A stretch of 64,000 nt of DNA from Mastigamoeba balamuthi (taxonomy: Eukaryota > Evosea > Mastigamoebida > Mastigamoebidae): assembly GCA_902651635.1 (NCBI GenBank), contig CACRSC010000075.1, forward strand, positions 730,940 to 794,939, in the 5' to 3' direction. A program made the translations under genes and the position numbers. The notes beneath the pieces were generated by a model. It worked only from the letters and a program-made list of their open reading frames with translations. It did no database searches and had not been told where the DNA came from. Positions 43,821 to 54,327 of the stretch are shown one piece after another (within the stretch, counting starts at the first letter, position 1; each line of letters starts with the position of its first letter).

Positions 43821-46800
43821 CAGTGATTCTGCAAAAACAAGTGATTTCGCGAGTTTGATATTTCGCGATAATTCCCTCCACTTTTGAGGCCTTGTATGCA
43901 GCAGCAGACATCTTCCAAAACCCTCTTACCCCCGTGGTTTCAGAGGGTTATCACCCCAACCACGCGTCACGCATTCCTGTTTTGCGGTCTTGTCAGACCA
44001 GTTCTATGCATCCGAAAGAGGGAAAATCGCACACAACTGCGATTTCACTAACACTCGCGGATCTACAGTGGTTCCCTGCAGCTGGAAGTACATGCAGGGC
44101 AGTGCCGCCACATTTCTGCCCATGATTACCATGGGAGAGTAGTTGGGCTATCGGATGGAATCTTCATGGTGGATATCTCTGAGATACAATTAAGAAGGCA
44201 CAGGGTACGTACGGATCATGTTTTGATTCACACGGGGTGAAGAAATGGGGGTATAGTGAAGAGAAAGATGGGTGCAGTGGCAGGCGAGAAGCACGTTTGG
44301 TGTTTGGTTAAGGTTCTGTGTCCTCGTAGAGATAATGTCCCCTGGTTTCCTCCACTGTGCAGCTACAGCAGGTATGTGTGCACTGCCATCTAGAATATTG
44401 TACAATGTACCTCTGAGTGAAACATCTGACACATGCCTTCCTTCAGCCTGGCCATAAGTTATTTCTTCAGGGCAGACAACATAAGATTCAGTTTCAATGC
44501 ACCATTTCCAGTCTATGAAGGTAAACAAGGTCATTCTGCAGTACAAATGAAGGTGGTTTCTATCAGACTCACAGAGCTGATATGCACTACAGTAACTGTA
44601 CAACCATTCATTTCTCGATTAAGGTTATCTGCAAGCTAAGCAACATCATGAAGTAAATGAGAGATGATAAATTGAACAATGATAAAACCCCAATTGAAAT
44701 CACAAATTGAAGCCAAGCATGTTAACTATAGATACTATAATAAACCCAAAATACGAAAATATGTGAAGGATTTTGGTCAGTGCTGTGACTTTTGCACAAA
44801 ATATGCTGCATGCACTGCATTTGCAGAAAAACTAATGCATGAATTGGTTATAACACTACACGTGCTACACATAAGATACATGAAGGGAAACGATGCTATT
44901 TCTATTTCATAAGATGCATGCAATTCCGATTTGTGCATAAATTGCTAAAACAAATAAATAGATAGATTATCACTCATAAGTGTTAGTTGATTCAATCAGT
45001 TAATTGAGATTTTGTGTCTTCACTGTGCTGCTTCAGCAGCATGGTGCAGTACCTCTTCTGTTGGTAAGAGGTGCCACACATTGCTGAGTGTCATGGCAGC
45101 CAGCAAAATGATGACCTTCCAGTCTATATCATCGTTCTTGTGTTCTTTTTGTTACTGGTCTGAGGCACTGCCTGTGGTGTCTGACCCTCTTCTAGATTAT
45201 ACATAAATCTGTGAGAGTGGAAAGAAAGAGGAAGAAAAGGAAGAAAGGAGCATACTTGTTCTGCAGCAGCCATCTTTGCTGCTGCATCCTTCTTCCATGC
45301 TGCTACCTGGGTAGCAGCACGAGCATGATGTCTGGGGTCCGTGATCTGGGTCTGAAGAGACCTCGTCTCTCTTCTTCTTGAAGGACTAGGTGCTGACTTT
45401 CTGTGAAGCTGGGCCTGGTCGCTGTGTAAAGTTAGTGGAACAATATTTTCTCTTAATTGTTGTGCATAACATGCATAATATGATTGACACAAACAATAAT
45501 CACCTTAAAAGTGAAGGAAAAGACAGAACAGAGAAGATATGAGAAACACACACCTCAAGGCTGAGGCTGCGTTCATGCTCTTACCAGAGCTTGAACTGTT
45601 TTCACCACTGGAGGTGATGACTGAAGAGAAGCTGCAGTGGTATTAGTGGCTGATACTGCAGTGCTACTGTTCGTCCTCATACTTGTCCTTCATGCTGGCC
45701 TTGTAGCAGTACTTTGTGTCAGTGTACTGATAAAGAGCTCATGCTTCATCTTCTTCTGTTACTAAATTGTTAGAAAATTCCAACTGTTTTGAAATTGTAG
45801 GACCGTTCTACTAATACTGCAAAGCACTAGGTTCTCAAGAATGATAACACTAATTTATGTTGTAGTGTAGCACAATTTTTGTACTAGTTTAGTACAACTT
45901 TTGCAATTGAAGCACTTAGTGAAATTGCATTACTAGAGATTAAGTGCTTTAAATGAATAAAAGTTACAGTGCTAAAGCATATATTAATGATACTAATCTG
46001 GCCAATTTTCAAAGGAAATGATGAAGAACAATGTAAAGCAGGCCCTTTACAGCATGAAGTTGCACAATCACAGAAGGGCATGGATAAGCACGATGATTTG
46101 TGGTGTTCTGCACCTTGCAGAAGATGAAAACGCCTTTTCTGTAGTGGGCAATGCTTGAAGAAATGAGCTGGATTGCTTACAGGAAGGATCTTGCTGAAAG
46201 CAACATTGCTGTAGTCTCAGTAAATGCAGGCTTGTAGCCCAGCCCTTAAGTGCAAGAACATCCATTAAAGACAATGAATAATAATTAAAGTCTTTTCTCT
46301 CTAATAATTTGTACTCTTAAAGTTGCTTAGACTTTTTGGAACGGGAATTTTCTATTCTCTTTTTCATTAAATATTTCAATAGTAATAATGCCTCTGAAAT
46401 GGAGGCGTTCCCTTCACAAGGTAACAGAAAATAGGGAGAGATTAGTGCTAACTTGTTCCCCGGACATGGACCATTCTTTGGTTAAATGGTTGCAATGAAC
46501 TCAATTGTATAGTCCAAAGCACAGATCTTCTGCCTTGAAAAAGGCCCGATTATTGTCAAGAATTTCAATAACGACTTTCCCATTTTAGCGATTCCTAGAT
46601 TTGGTGCAAGTTGGAATTGGATTCTATGTCAAATAATGATCTTCGTTCCAAATCTCGTCCTCAGAGAGATAGCCCCTCAGTACTGAGGGGTCAGTTTTCC
46701 TGCACACGGCACTGCCTAACAAATTTCACGGCAGGGTTGTGCATCCTGAAACCCCTCGTTCTGTGTTTCCCATCTGGCTTCTCTCACGTTGGTCATTCCC

Positions 46801-46980
46801 ACCACCCACCCGCATTGCTGAGCACCACCGTATCTCAGGCGCCCGCACGTGCTCCGCAGTTTGATGACCCCGGCAACCCCCTCGTTGCCGCCATGATGGC
46901 GGGTCCACTCTTTCGTCCTCGACAACGCAACAACGCCGAGCGGATTTTTCGGGGTGCTACGGGGAGATTTTGGTATTTCT
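43821..46980. other. AT-rich gene-poor island
   Basis: No gene can be called in 3.1 kb. On the minus strand, isolated stretches look like old exons: FIDWKWCIETESYVVCPEEI near 44500 and DIDWKVIILLAAMTLSNVW near 45110, which resemble each other at their starts, and a helical ARAATQVAAWKKDAAAKMAA near 45290 followed by gtatgctcc and a pyrimidine-rich acceptor. Stops interrupt all of them. Composition is far from that of the genes around it. Confidence 0.35.
46673..46690. repeat. 18-base perfect palindrome
   Basis: CCCCTCAGTACTGAGGGG equals its own reverse complement. It lies about 370 bases upstream of the Rpa43 gene in non-coding DNA. It may be a dimeric protein-binding site or chance. Confidence 0.5.
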
Positions 46981-47058
46981 TGGGGGGATATCCAGTGAAT
47001 ATCTCCGAGTTTGCGTCATTCTCCCGGTCTCTGCGCGCGGGCCGCTGTCGACATCGCC
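46980..47058 (+). promoter_or_regulatory. Promoter of the Rpa43 gene
   Basis: Two ATATC motifs (ggggatatcc near 46985 and gaatatctcc near 46997) are followed by TTGCGTCATT at 47011-47020, 40 bases before the ATG. This is the same two-motif arrangement as at the cyclin and FHA genes. Confidence 0.4.
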
Positions 47059-48349
47059 ATGTTCACGTCTCTGAGCGAGCGGCCCCTGAGCGGCCTGCAG
47101 GCGCGCAAGATCGTCGACGCGTTCATCAACCGCTCGGCGACGTGCGGCCTGAGCCCCGACACCGAGTCCAAGCTCTCCATCATCCGCGCACGCCACCTCA
47201 CCGCCTCACCGCCTCACCGCCTCACCACGCCACCTCCTGGCGATCTGATCTGACATCGTCGGTCTCGCGGTGCCTGGCCCCCGCGCAACAGGACGCGCTG
47301 TCGCAGGACGTCGACATGAGCGGGTGGTTCCGCGCGCACGAGCTCGCCTGCCGCGTGCCCGTCGGCGCCCCCGACCTCGGCAACGTCCACGACGCCGTCT
47401 CCCAGCGCATCAACAACTGGCTGCTCAACAGGTGCCCTCCCACCCCCCACCCCTGCACCCCTGGGCCGCGCCGCTGCCTGTGCGCTGCGCGGGGAGGCTC
47501 CCCTGCTGAGGGGGGGAGGGGGAGGGGAGAGATACTCTTCTCCTGGTTCTGGATATCTCGCGTGACGTGGCGCAGGCAACTGATGCGACGTTTGGCGCGG
47601 CAGGTACTGCCAGGAGTTCCACGGCGTCATGATCGCTTACGGCAAGTTCGCGCTGCCCGAGTCGGAGAAGATCATGTGGGACCTGCCGCACATCATCATC
47701 CCGCTGCGCCTGCACGCCGTCGTCTTCGGCCCGTCGCAGGGCTGCCCCCTCAGTGCGCCTCCGCCGATTCCCGAATATCTTGCGGTTGCCTGCGTTGACG
47801 TCAGCGACCGCCCCCACGCCTGCGCAGAGGCTACGCTGAGCAAGATGGCGCAGGACCACCTGTCGCTGCTGGTGCTCGACGTGTTCAACGCCGAGGTCCC
47901 CCTGGAGCAGGTCGCCGACACGAGCGACCTCAGCGCGGGCACTCTGTTTGACTTCAAGATGGACTGGCACGCCGCACCGCTGCCCTGATTTGTCTGGGAG
48001 ATATCCGGAATTTCCCACACGCGGAAATGTCGCATCGCTTGTCCCCCCGACTGAGTTCCCGGGGGGCGCTGTGCGCAGGCTGGACGCGTCGTCCAACCCC
48101 ATCATGATCCACGGCTACGTGGGCTCCAAGCAGCGCAAGCGCGAGGCGCCCGAGGAGCCCGAGGCCGCGGCCGCCGAGGAGCAGCAGGAGGAGGCCGAGG
48201 CGGCGCCCGAGGTGCAGTCGCCCCCGCGCAAGCGTGGCAAGAAGGCCGCCCCGGCGTCGTCGTCCAAGAAGGCCAAGGAGCCCAAGGAGGCCGAGGCCAC
48301 CCCCGCCACCTCGGCCAGGAAAAAGAAGAGGCACACAAGCTCTGATTAG
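47059..48349 (+). CDS. RPA43: RNA polymerase I subunit Rpa43 (POLR1F-like)
   Basis: Five exons (47059-47187, 47292-47431, 47604-47752, 47828-47966, 48079-48349) give 275 aa. Residues about 50-130 fit the Rpb7-type N-terminal domain (HELACRVPVGAPDL, FHGVMIAYGKFALPE, PHIIIPLRLHAVVFGP); about 130-185 fit the S1/OB domain (AQDHLSLLVLDVFNAEVP, then FDFKMDW and IMIHGYVG). The last 80 residues are charged with KRGKK, KKAKE and KKKRH clusters, like the tail of Rpa43 proteins. It would form the stalk of Pol I with Rpa14 and contact the initiation factor Rrn3 in the nucleolus. Introns 1 (47188-47291) and 4 (47967-48078) start GCACGCC rather than GT; both are required for the frame and for the domain sequence. 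Confidence 0.75.
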
Positions 48350-48740
48350 ACGTCGCCCGACACTCGCCTACCGACACTACAACAGCGCTGCATTTCGCTT
48401 TGCTGGCCAGCCCCAGCCCCAGCCCTTGCCTGACCTGGAGAAGGGGGGTTGAGGCGGAAGGACCCTGTCGCGCGGTTCAAGAATTTAATAGTACTCTGAT
48501 GACGTGGCGGATATTCCAACCGATCGGTCGGGAAAAACGGGGGTTGTGTGTGTGCGTGTGGGGGAGCAACGTCGTCAGAGAGATCGCGTGGGTTCAAACG
48601 GCCCCTCACCCGGCCTCTCAGTTTTCTCACAATTTTAGTTCACAAGCCCCTTTGAGGACCTCCCCCTGTGTCTCCCTGTCCCCCTGTGCTCCTTCTGTGT
48701 TGCTTCTCGTCCGCCCCGGAAAAGCCGCAGCAGCCCTGAG
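48350..48740 (+). promoter_or_regulatory. Promoter region of the cyclin gene
   Basis: TGACGTGGCGGATATTCC at 48500-48517 combines the TGACG and GGATAT motifs in one block, about 240 bases upstream of the start. A pyrimidine-rich stretch (48650-48710) lies nearer the ATG. No coding signal is seen. Confidence 0.4.
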
Positions 48741-49759
48741 ATGAACCTGCACACCGTGCTCTCGGCCCTGGCCTCCCTCAGCGCCCGCGACGCCGTGGGG
48801 CCCTCGTCGCCGTCCTCGCCCCTGCAGCTGCCGACGATACCCGCGAGCAGCAGGGCCCTGCGCGCGCGCCACGCGTCGGTCTTCGCCTTTGTCCTCAAGC
48901 ACGCGTCGCTCTTCAACGAGGCCGCCGCCCAGCGCCTCGCGCTGCCCGCGGACCGCTCGCTCTTCGCGGCCCCCGTCTGCCCCCAGCTCGGCCTGGGCGA
49001 GTACATCGAGCGGTGCGTTGCTGTTTTGTTTTTTTTTCTTCGTTTTGCGCGTAGTTTGTTTTGTTTTCGTATTTTTGTTTTGCGCTGCCTGTGATGCTGA
49101 ATTGAATGTCTGGTGCACTTAAATTTCTTCTCGCTTGTTTCGCAGGTTCTTTTTGTACACGCGCTGGGGCACCGAGGTCTTCGTGACCGCCCTCGTCCTC
49201 ATGGACCGCGCGGCCAGCGGCATGGACGCCTCGGTCACCTCCAAGAACGTCCGCCGCCTCTGGGCCTCTGCGTACGCCGCCGCCACTCTCTTCCCTCCCA
49301 TCTGGAAATACATCTGGAAATCCCCGCGCGCGCCGTCACAATTCCCAGATGGGGGCATTTTCAATTGACAGCGATTCGATTGGATCCGACAGGGTGCTGG
49401 TGGCGGGCAAGCTGCTCGACGACAACTGCTACACCAACACGTACCTGGCCAAGGTGGCCTGCGTGCGGCCCGAGGAGCTGGCGGGGCTGGAGCTGGCGCT
49501 GCTGGCGCGGACGTCGTTCGGGGTGCTGGTGGCGCCCGAGGACCACGCGCGCTACGCGGGGCTCGTGGCCCAGCTCGAGCGGGCTGCGGCCACTGCGGGC
49601 GACGGCGGCCTCAAGGAGCACTTCCGCCGCGTCGTGGCCGACGACGCCTTTGTCGAGGGGCTGCTCGACACGCTCTGCATCGCCATGATCGAGGCCCAGT
49701 GCGCCAAGACACGTCACGGCATGGAGCCGCTGACGTCGTCGATGCTCGTCGAGGCGTGA
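48741..49759 (+). CDS. PHO80/P-type cyclin
   Basis: Exons 48741-49012, 49146-49271 and 49393-49759 give 254 aa. The cyclin box matches the PHO80/cyclin-P/U group: YIERFFLYTRWGTEVFVTAL, VLMDRA, TSKNVRRLWASA, then VLVAGKLLDDNCYTNTYLAK, VACVRPEELAGLELALLART. The third exon is entered exactly at the A-V-L-V-A-G join, supporting both introns (gtgcgttg to ttcgcag; gtacgcc to gacag). Such cyclins bind Pho85/CDK5-like kinases and link nutrient state or cell polarity to kinase activity. The N-terminal 40 residues and the last 50 are not conserved. Confidence 0.85.
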
Positions 49760-52120
49760 CGAGGAGATCTCCTCGAAATATCTCTTCCAGGGGGATTTGT
49801 CTATCTTTTTTTCTCCCGCCAAAATTCAAAAAACCCCCTTCCCTCCCCCACACCGCGGCTCAGGAAGGCGGGGACAAGGGCAGACCGCAGGCACGCCAAC
49901 ACAGGCGCGCTCTGGAATCGGCGCCCGGACACCCGCCACCTGTGGTGGCTGCGCTACAAGACACGCAACGCACGCAGACAAGACGCACCCCGCACTGCAC
50001 ACTGCACACGCACATGCCCACAGAGCAGGCCAGGGCGGCGTCCTCGGGACTGCTGATCCCGCGGCGCAGCCGGATGCCCGCTCTCCCTTGCCAGAGCCAA
50101 GTAAATGCACAGCTCGGTTGTTAATTTAAACAGTGTTCCCTGGGCTTATGTTGAAGGCACTCAGGCACTCAGATACAGCTTGTCACAGGTGGTCAGCAAC
50201 TGGTTCTGTGAGGATCTCGAAGCAGTTAGCATAATACTGAAGTGCCTTCTGGGCCATGATCAGCATGAAGATGTTTACTGAAGTTGCATGATCTGATCAA
50301 AGAGCAGGTGAATAGTGACAGAAAAAGGCCTTATGCTCTGTCACATGTGTTCCAGTATGCACGTTGAAGAGCAGAAGGCTCTTGGTGATGGTGCTGGTAG
50401 TGGAAGAGTTTAATAGGGTCCATGAGCAGATATGTTATGGTAGTTGCACCTTATATACTCAGAATGTTCCTTCTACCAGTCCAGTAATGAAAAGGGCCTC
50501 TGAAAGCAGAGTCAAATTCCATACTCAATGCACCCTCTCTGTGCACCTCTCCTGAAATGTTCAAAGGTCTATTAAGGTGAGCAATTGTCTTAAATTGAAT
50601 GCGTTCTTTCTATATTTCCAAAAACTGCTCCATGAATGTAACTTAATAAGAGCTTTCATACTAGGCTTGAATATACTGAAAATATAATATATGAGTAGTA
50701 TATTCAAGAAAAAACAAAGAGAATTCATAATTAGCTTTGTCTACGAACATTTCAGATTTTTGAAATCTCATTTGTAGTCAAAAGAGCAAATTATTGGCTT
50801 AAATAAGTTGCAATTTTTCTACTTTATGTGTTGAATAACCAGCACACCTAGTTGCTGTCCATCAGCCAGGTGTGGTACTTAGCTGTGATAGCATGGATCT
50901 GCTGGCTCCTGCAAAAGAGTCCTGTGAGGTTTTCATGGTATAGTGATTATTAGCACATTATTTGCTTTGCTGATGAAGAAATGGAAAGAAGATTATTAAA
51001 GAACTATGAGAAAGAGAATGAATGAACTTATACCTGCAGTATACAGGCCATCTAGATGAGATTCTGCTACTGCAGGATCTGCACGTTCTGCAGCAGCAGT
51101 TTTGGATAGAGAAGTGAAGTATCCAGGGAAAAAAAGAGAGCAATTGAAAAAAAAGAAGAAAAAAGAAGAATAATAACGGGGTTGTATGTGATCCAAGGAA
51201 GAAAATTCTGCCTTGACCGTGCCACCAAGCAAGGATTTTATTCTTGGTGCAAAACAGGGTTGTGCACCATAAGGAATCTTCTGTGACCAACAGGGTGGAT
51301 GACCAGATGCAGCACCACATGCCACAAAGGGCACCTGAGCTTGGTCGTGGGTCGTGCTCTCCCCCCAGATCTATGGCCACAGCCGCACATGTCACTCACT
51401 GCCTTCAACTCTGCCTGTAGGGAGGGAACTGACCCATCCCACGTGGCCACATCACACAATCTCAACATTTGTTCAACACACACATACTTGGGGGATGTTG
51501 CCAGAGGGCCAGGTCAACTGAGGCCGTGGCAGTGACCTCAGCAGACATTTCATGCCTGCATGAGAGTGATAAGGATTTTTTCTTCAAAACACCAAAGTGA
51601 AAGAGTTTTTTTCCTTCGTTTAAAAAACACTCTTTTTGATCCTGACGTGAGGGGTATGAATCTCCAGCCTTAAGGAATAATTTTTTCTTATACCCCTGTG
51701 CAACTCCATTACTGTCAGAATAAACCTTCTTAATGCTGCAGAGCAGCAGTTATGCTGTGGTCCATACTGTGCCCTGCTCTTCATGTTGTACATCATACCT
51801 GGGCAAAACTGTTAGTTTTGGAGTACTGTGAAGGTTACTTGAGAGAAAAGAGGAATTGTGGGAATACCAGACAGAAAAGAGAAGTACTAAGAATAGGGGA
51901 ATAACAGAATTACTATAGATTCAGGAACGGAAGAGCAGGGGAAAGAGGATGTAAGGAACAGATATGTAGTGTTACAGGGTGTAGTGAGAGAGAATAGTTG
52001 TGATTGATATAAATCACAGTGACTAAGTCTTAAATAATGGAGCCCGAAACTTACATGATGCTCAGATAACTTGAGACTGTTACTAGTGATATCTAATTCT
52101 GCTGTATGCCCTGGCTTGCA
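49760..52120. other. Gene-poor, AT-rich beyond 50.1 kb
   Basis: From 49760 to 50120 GC-rich but without a supported gene. From 50120 on the DNA is AT-rich. A minus-strand stretch near 51040-51110 (KTAAAERADPAVAESHLDGL) followed by ggtataag looks like an old exon with a donor site, and another near 51260-51440 (VATWDGSVPSLQAELKAV) may be coding. No complete gene can be made. Confidence 0.35.
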
Positions 52121-52468
52121 TCATTTTAAGAGGTATGGTCTCGAAGAGTCAATGCCCCCTTGTTGCATCTCGCAGAGGAGCACATGTGCAAGAAGATCAC
52201 AGACATGATGTGCAGAGACAAGATCCCTTGATAACCACCACGTCTTATGCACAAGATCTTCTTCAATTTTTGTTGCACATGTTTTTAGGACTGTAACCAA
52301 TGTTGGTGCCCAGTAACAATGAGCACAATCAGCCATCACTGCCAGTTCCGCACACGAAGACATCTCAGGTTCCTCCCAGGAAGCCAGCTCCCATCTGAAA
52401 AACTCGTGGAGAAACTGGTCACCCTGCTTCAAGGCCAGCCTAATTCCTTGGCATTCCATCGAATCCAT
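52121..52468 (-). CDS. Short unrecognised protein or exon
   Basis: An uninterrupted 115-residue minus-strand frame starting MDSMECQGIRLALKQGDQF, rich in Leu, His and Cys and probably helical (FLHEFFRWELASWEE, HHVCDLLAHVLL). Amino-acid composition is protein-like, but no family is recognised and flanking splice sites were not fixed. It may be one exon of a decayed gene. Confidence 0.3.
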   Translation of the reverse strand: MDSMECQGIRLALKQGDQFLHEFFRWELASWEEPEMSSCAELAVMADCAHCYWAPTLVTVLKTCATKIEEDLVHKTWWLSRDLVSAHHVCDLLAHVLLCEMQQGGIDSSRPYLLK

Positions 52469-52577
52469 TCCTCAGCTTTATGGATCTCTTTAGATGAGAC
52501 GAGTACCAGATTCCATGAATCCACCTGCCACGTAGACAAAGTGGGTCGATTCTCCCGGGGTGTGTTTTTTCTCGTAG

Positions 52578-52595
52578 AATCCACCCGGGTGGATT
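52578..52595. repeat. Palindrome AATCCACCCGGGTGGATT
   Basis: A perfect 18-base palindrome about 120 bases before the kinesin start. Another ATCCACC lies at 52519. The same GGTGGAT core forms the hairpin upstream of the Crinkler gene at 43788. Confidence 0.55.
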
Positions 52596-52624
52596 TGCCC
52601 TGCGAGCGCAGGTGCATCACAGCA

Positions 52625-52640
52625 GCGTGGCGTCATAGCA
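52625..52640 (+). promoter_or_regulatory. GGCGTCA element upstream of kinesin
   Basis: cgtggcgtcatagcag contains the reverse complement of TGACGCC, about 80 bases before the ATG at 52714, as at other genes in the window. Confidence 0.35.
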
Positions 52641-52713
52641 GTGCACATTTCCGCAGGTACGCGTTGGGCGCCACCCCACCCCCCTCCGAGCGGCAGCAGC
52701 GCCAGCAGCAGCG

Positions 52714-54259
52714 ATGGCCGACGGCGAGGACCTCGCCCTGGAGGAGTGGTACGCGCAGCAGGTGGCCGCCTACGAGCAGCGAGCGACGACGACGACGACG
52801 ACGACGAGGCCGCCGTCGCCCTCGCAGCTCTTCGTGGGCCACGACACGCGCTCCTTCTGCCGCCTGCGCCCCGTGCTGCCCTTCGACGGGCCCGCCAGCC
52901 GCTGCGTCAGCGCCCTGGGGCCCTCGTGCGTCGCCCACGTGTGCTCGACCGACGCCCGTGGCCGCCCCGCCTGCACGCAGCGGCCGTTCCGCACCGACTG
53001 GGCGCTGGGCCCCGACGCCTCCAACGACGACGTCTTCGAGCTCGCCGTGCGGCCCCTCGCGGACCTCGCCGTCGCCGGGGCCACCGCCGCCTTCGTCGCC
53101 TTCGGGCAGACGGGCAGCGGCAAGACGCACACCGTCTCCGGCGTCGTCGACGCGCTCGCACGCGAGCTCTACGCCGCCAGGTCGCCCTCGCAGGCCGTCT
53201 CCTGCGCCTACGTCCAGCTGCTCGGCGACGCCGTCTCCGACCTCCGCACCGGCGACGCCGTCCAGATCCTCGAAGACAGGTGCCACGTCATTCAGTTGAC
53301 CCGCGCGGCGCTGATTCCGGCGCGCGGGAAAATTCAGGTTCGGGGCGATAAACCTCAAGGGCGCGACGGAGATCGAGCCCGCGAGCGCGGAGGACTTTGC
53401 CGAGGCCGCGCGGGCGGCGTGGGCCGCGCGGACGACGCGCGAGACGGCGCGCAACGCCGCGAGCTCGCGGTCGCACGCGGTGCTGCGCGTGACGCTGCGC
53501 GAGCGCGACGCGGCCAAGCTCGCCGCGGGCGCGGGCGGCGACGGCGTGCTGTTCGTCGTCGACCTGGCGGGCAGCGAGCGCGCGAGCGACCGGCGCGACC
53601 ACACGCCCGAGCTCGTCGCCGAGAGCCGCCTGATCAACACGAGCCTCATGACGCTCAAGGACTGCATCCGCGCGCGCGGGTCGGCGTCGTCGGCGGCGGC
53701 GGCCGGGCGCCACGTGCACGTGCCGTACCGCGCGAGCAAGCTGACGCTGCTGCTGCGCGACTGCTTCGAGCTGGCGGTGCGCAGGCCGACGAAGCTGGCG
53801 GTGGTCTCGTGCCTGTCGCCCGTCGCCGGCGACGTGCCGCACACGCTCAACACGCTGCGCTACGCCAGCGAGCTGCTCTGCGCGCGGCCCCCTGTCGTTC
53901 TGGCCCGCGACGACCGCGACCCCGCGTCGTGGTCGCGCGAGCGCGCGAGGGAGTGGGTCGCGCGGGCGAGCAGGGGCGACGCGGACCCCGACGACGTGCT
54001 GCCGGGCGCCGGCGACAACGGCATGACGCTGGCCAGCCTGCCCGAGGCCGAGTTCGTGGCGCGGGCGACGGCCAGCGGGAGGCTCTCGCTGGTCCGCGCG
54101 ATCAAGATGCACGGCGAGCTGTGGAGGCTCGTGGCCGACGCGCGGTCGCACGCCAAGAAGAAGACCGCCGAGGCCCACAGGCGCGCGCAGGCCGCCCGCG
54201 ACAAGGACCTCGCCTTCACGCACGAGATGCTCGCCAGGCTGCGCTCCGAGGACTCGTAG
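52714..54259 (+). CDS. Kinesin motor protein
   Basis: Exons 52714-53279 and 53338-54259 (58-base intron gtgccacg to attcag) give 495 aa. Motor motifs in order: P-loop FGQTGSGKTHT near residue 130, switch I AASSRSHAVLRV near 229, switch II VDLAGSERASDR near 263, then INTSLMTLKDCI, VPYRASKLTLLLRDCF, and SPVAGDVPHTLNTLRYASEL. The motor domain fills residues 40-400 and a short charged tail with KKKTAEAHRRAQ follows; no long coiled coil is present. ATP-driven movement on, or depolymerisation of, microtubules is expected. The central motor with short flanks recalls kinesin-13, but the class is not certain. The region 53150-53300 is shorter than in standard kinesins. Confidence 0.9.
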
Positions 54260-54327
54260 CCGACGATGCCCTGAGGGCGCTCTCCCTCTGCAGCACACAC
54301 ACAACTGGCCCAAGTGCTGGCATTGTT

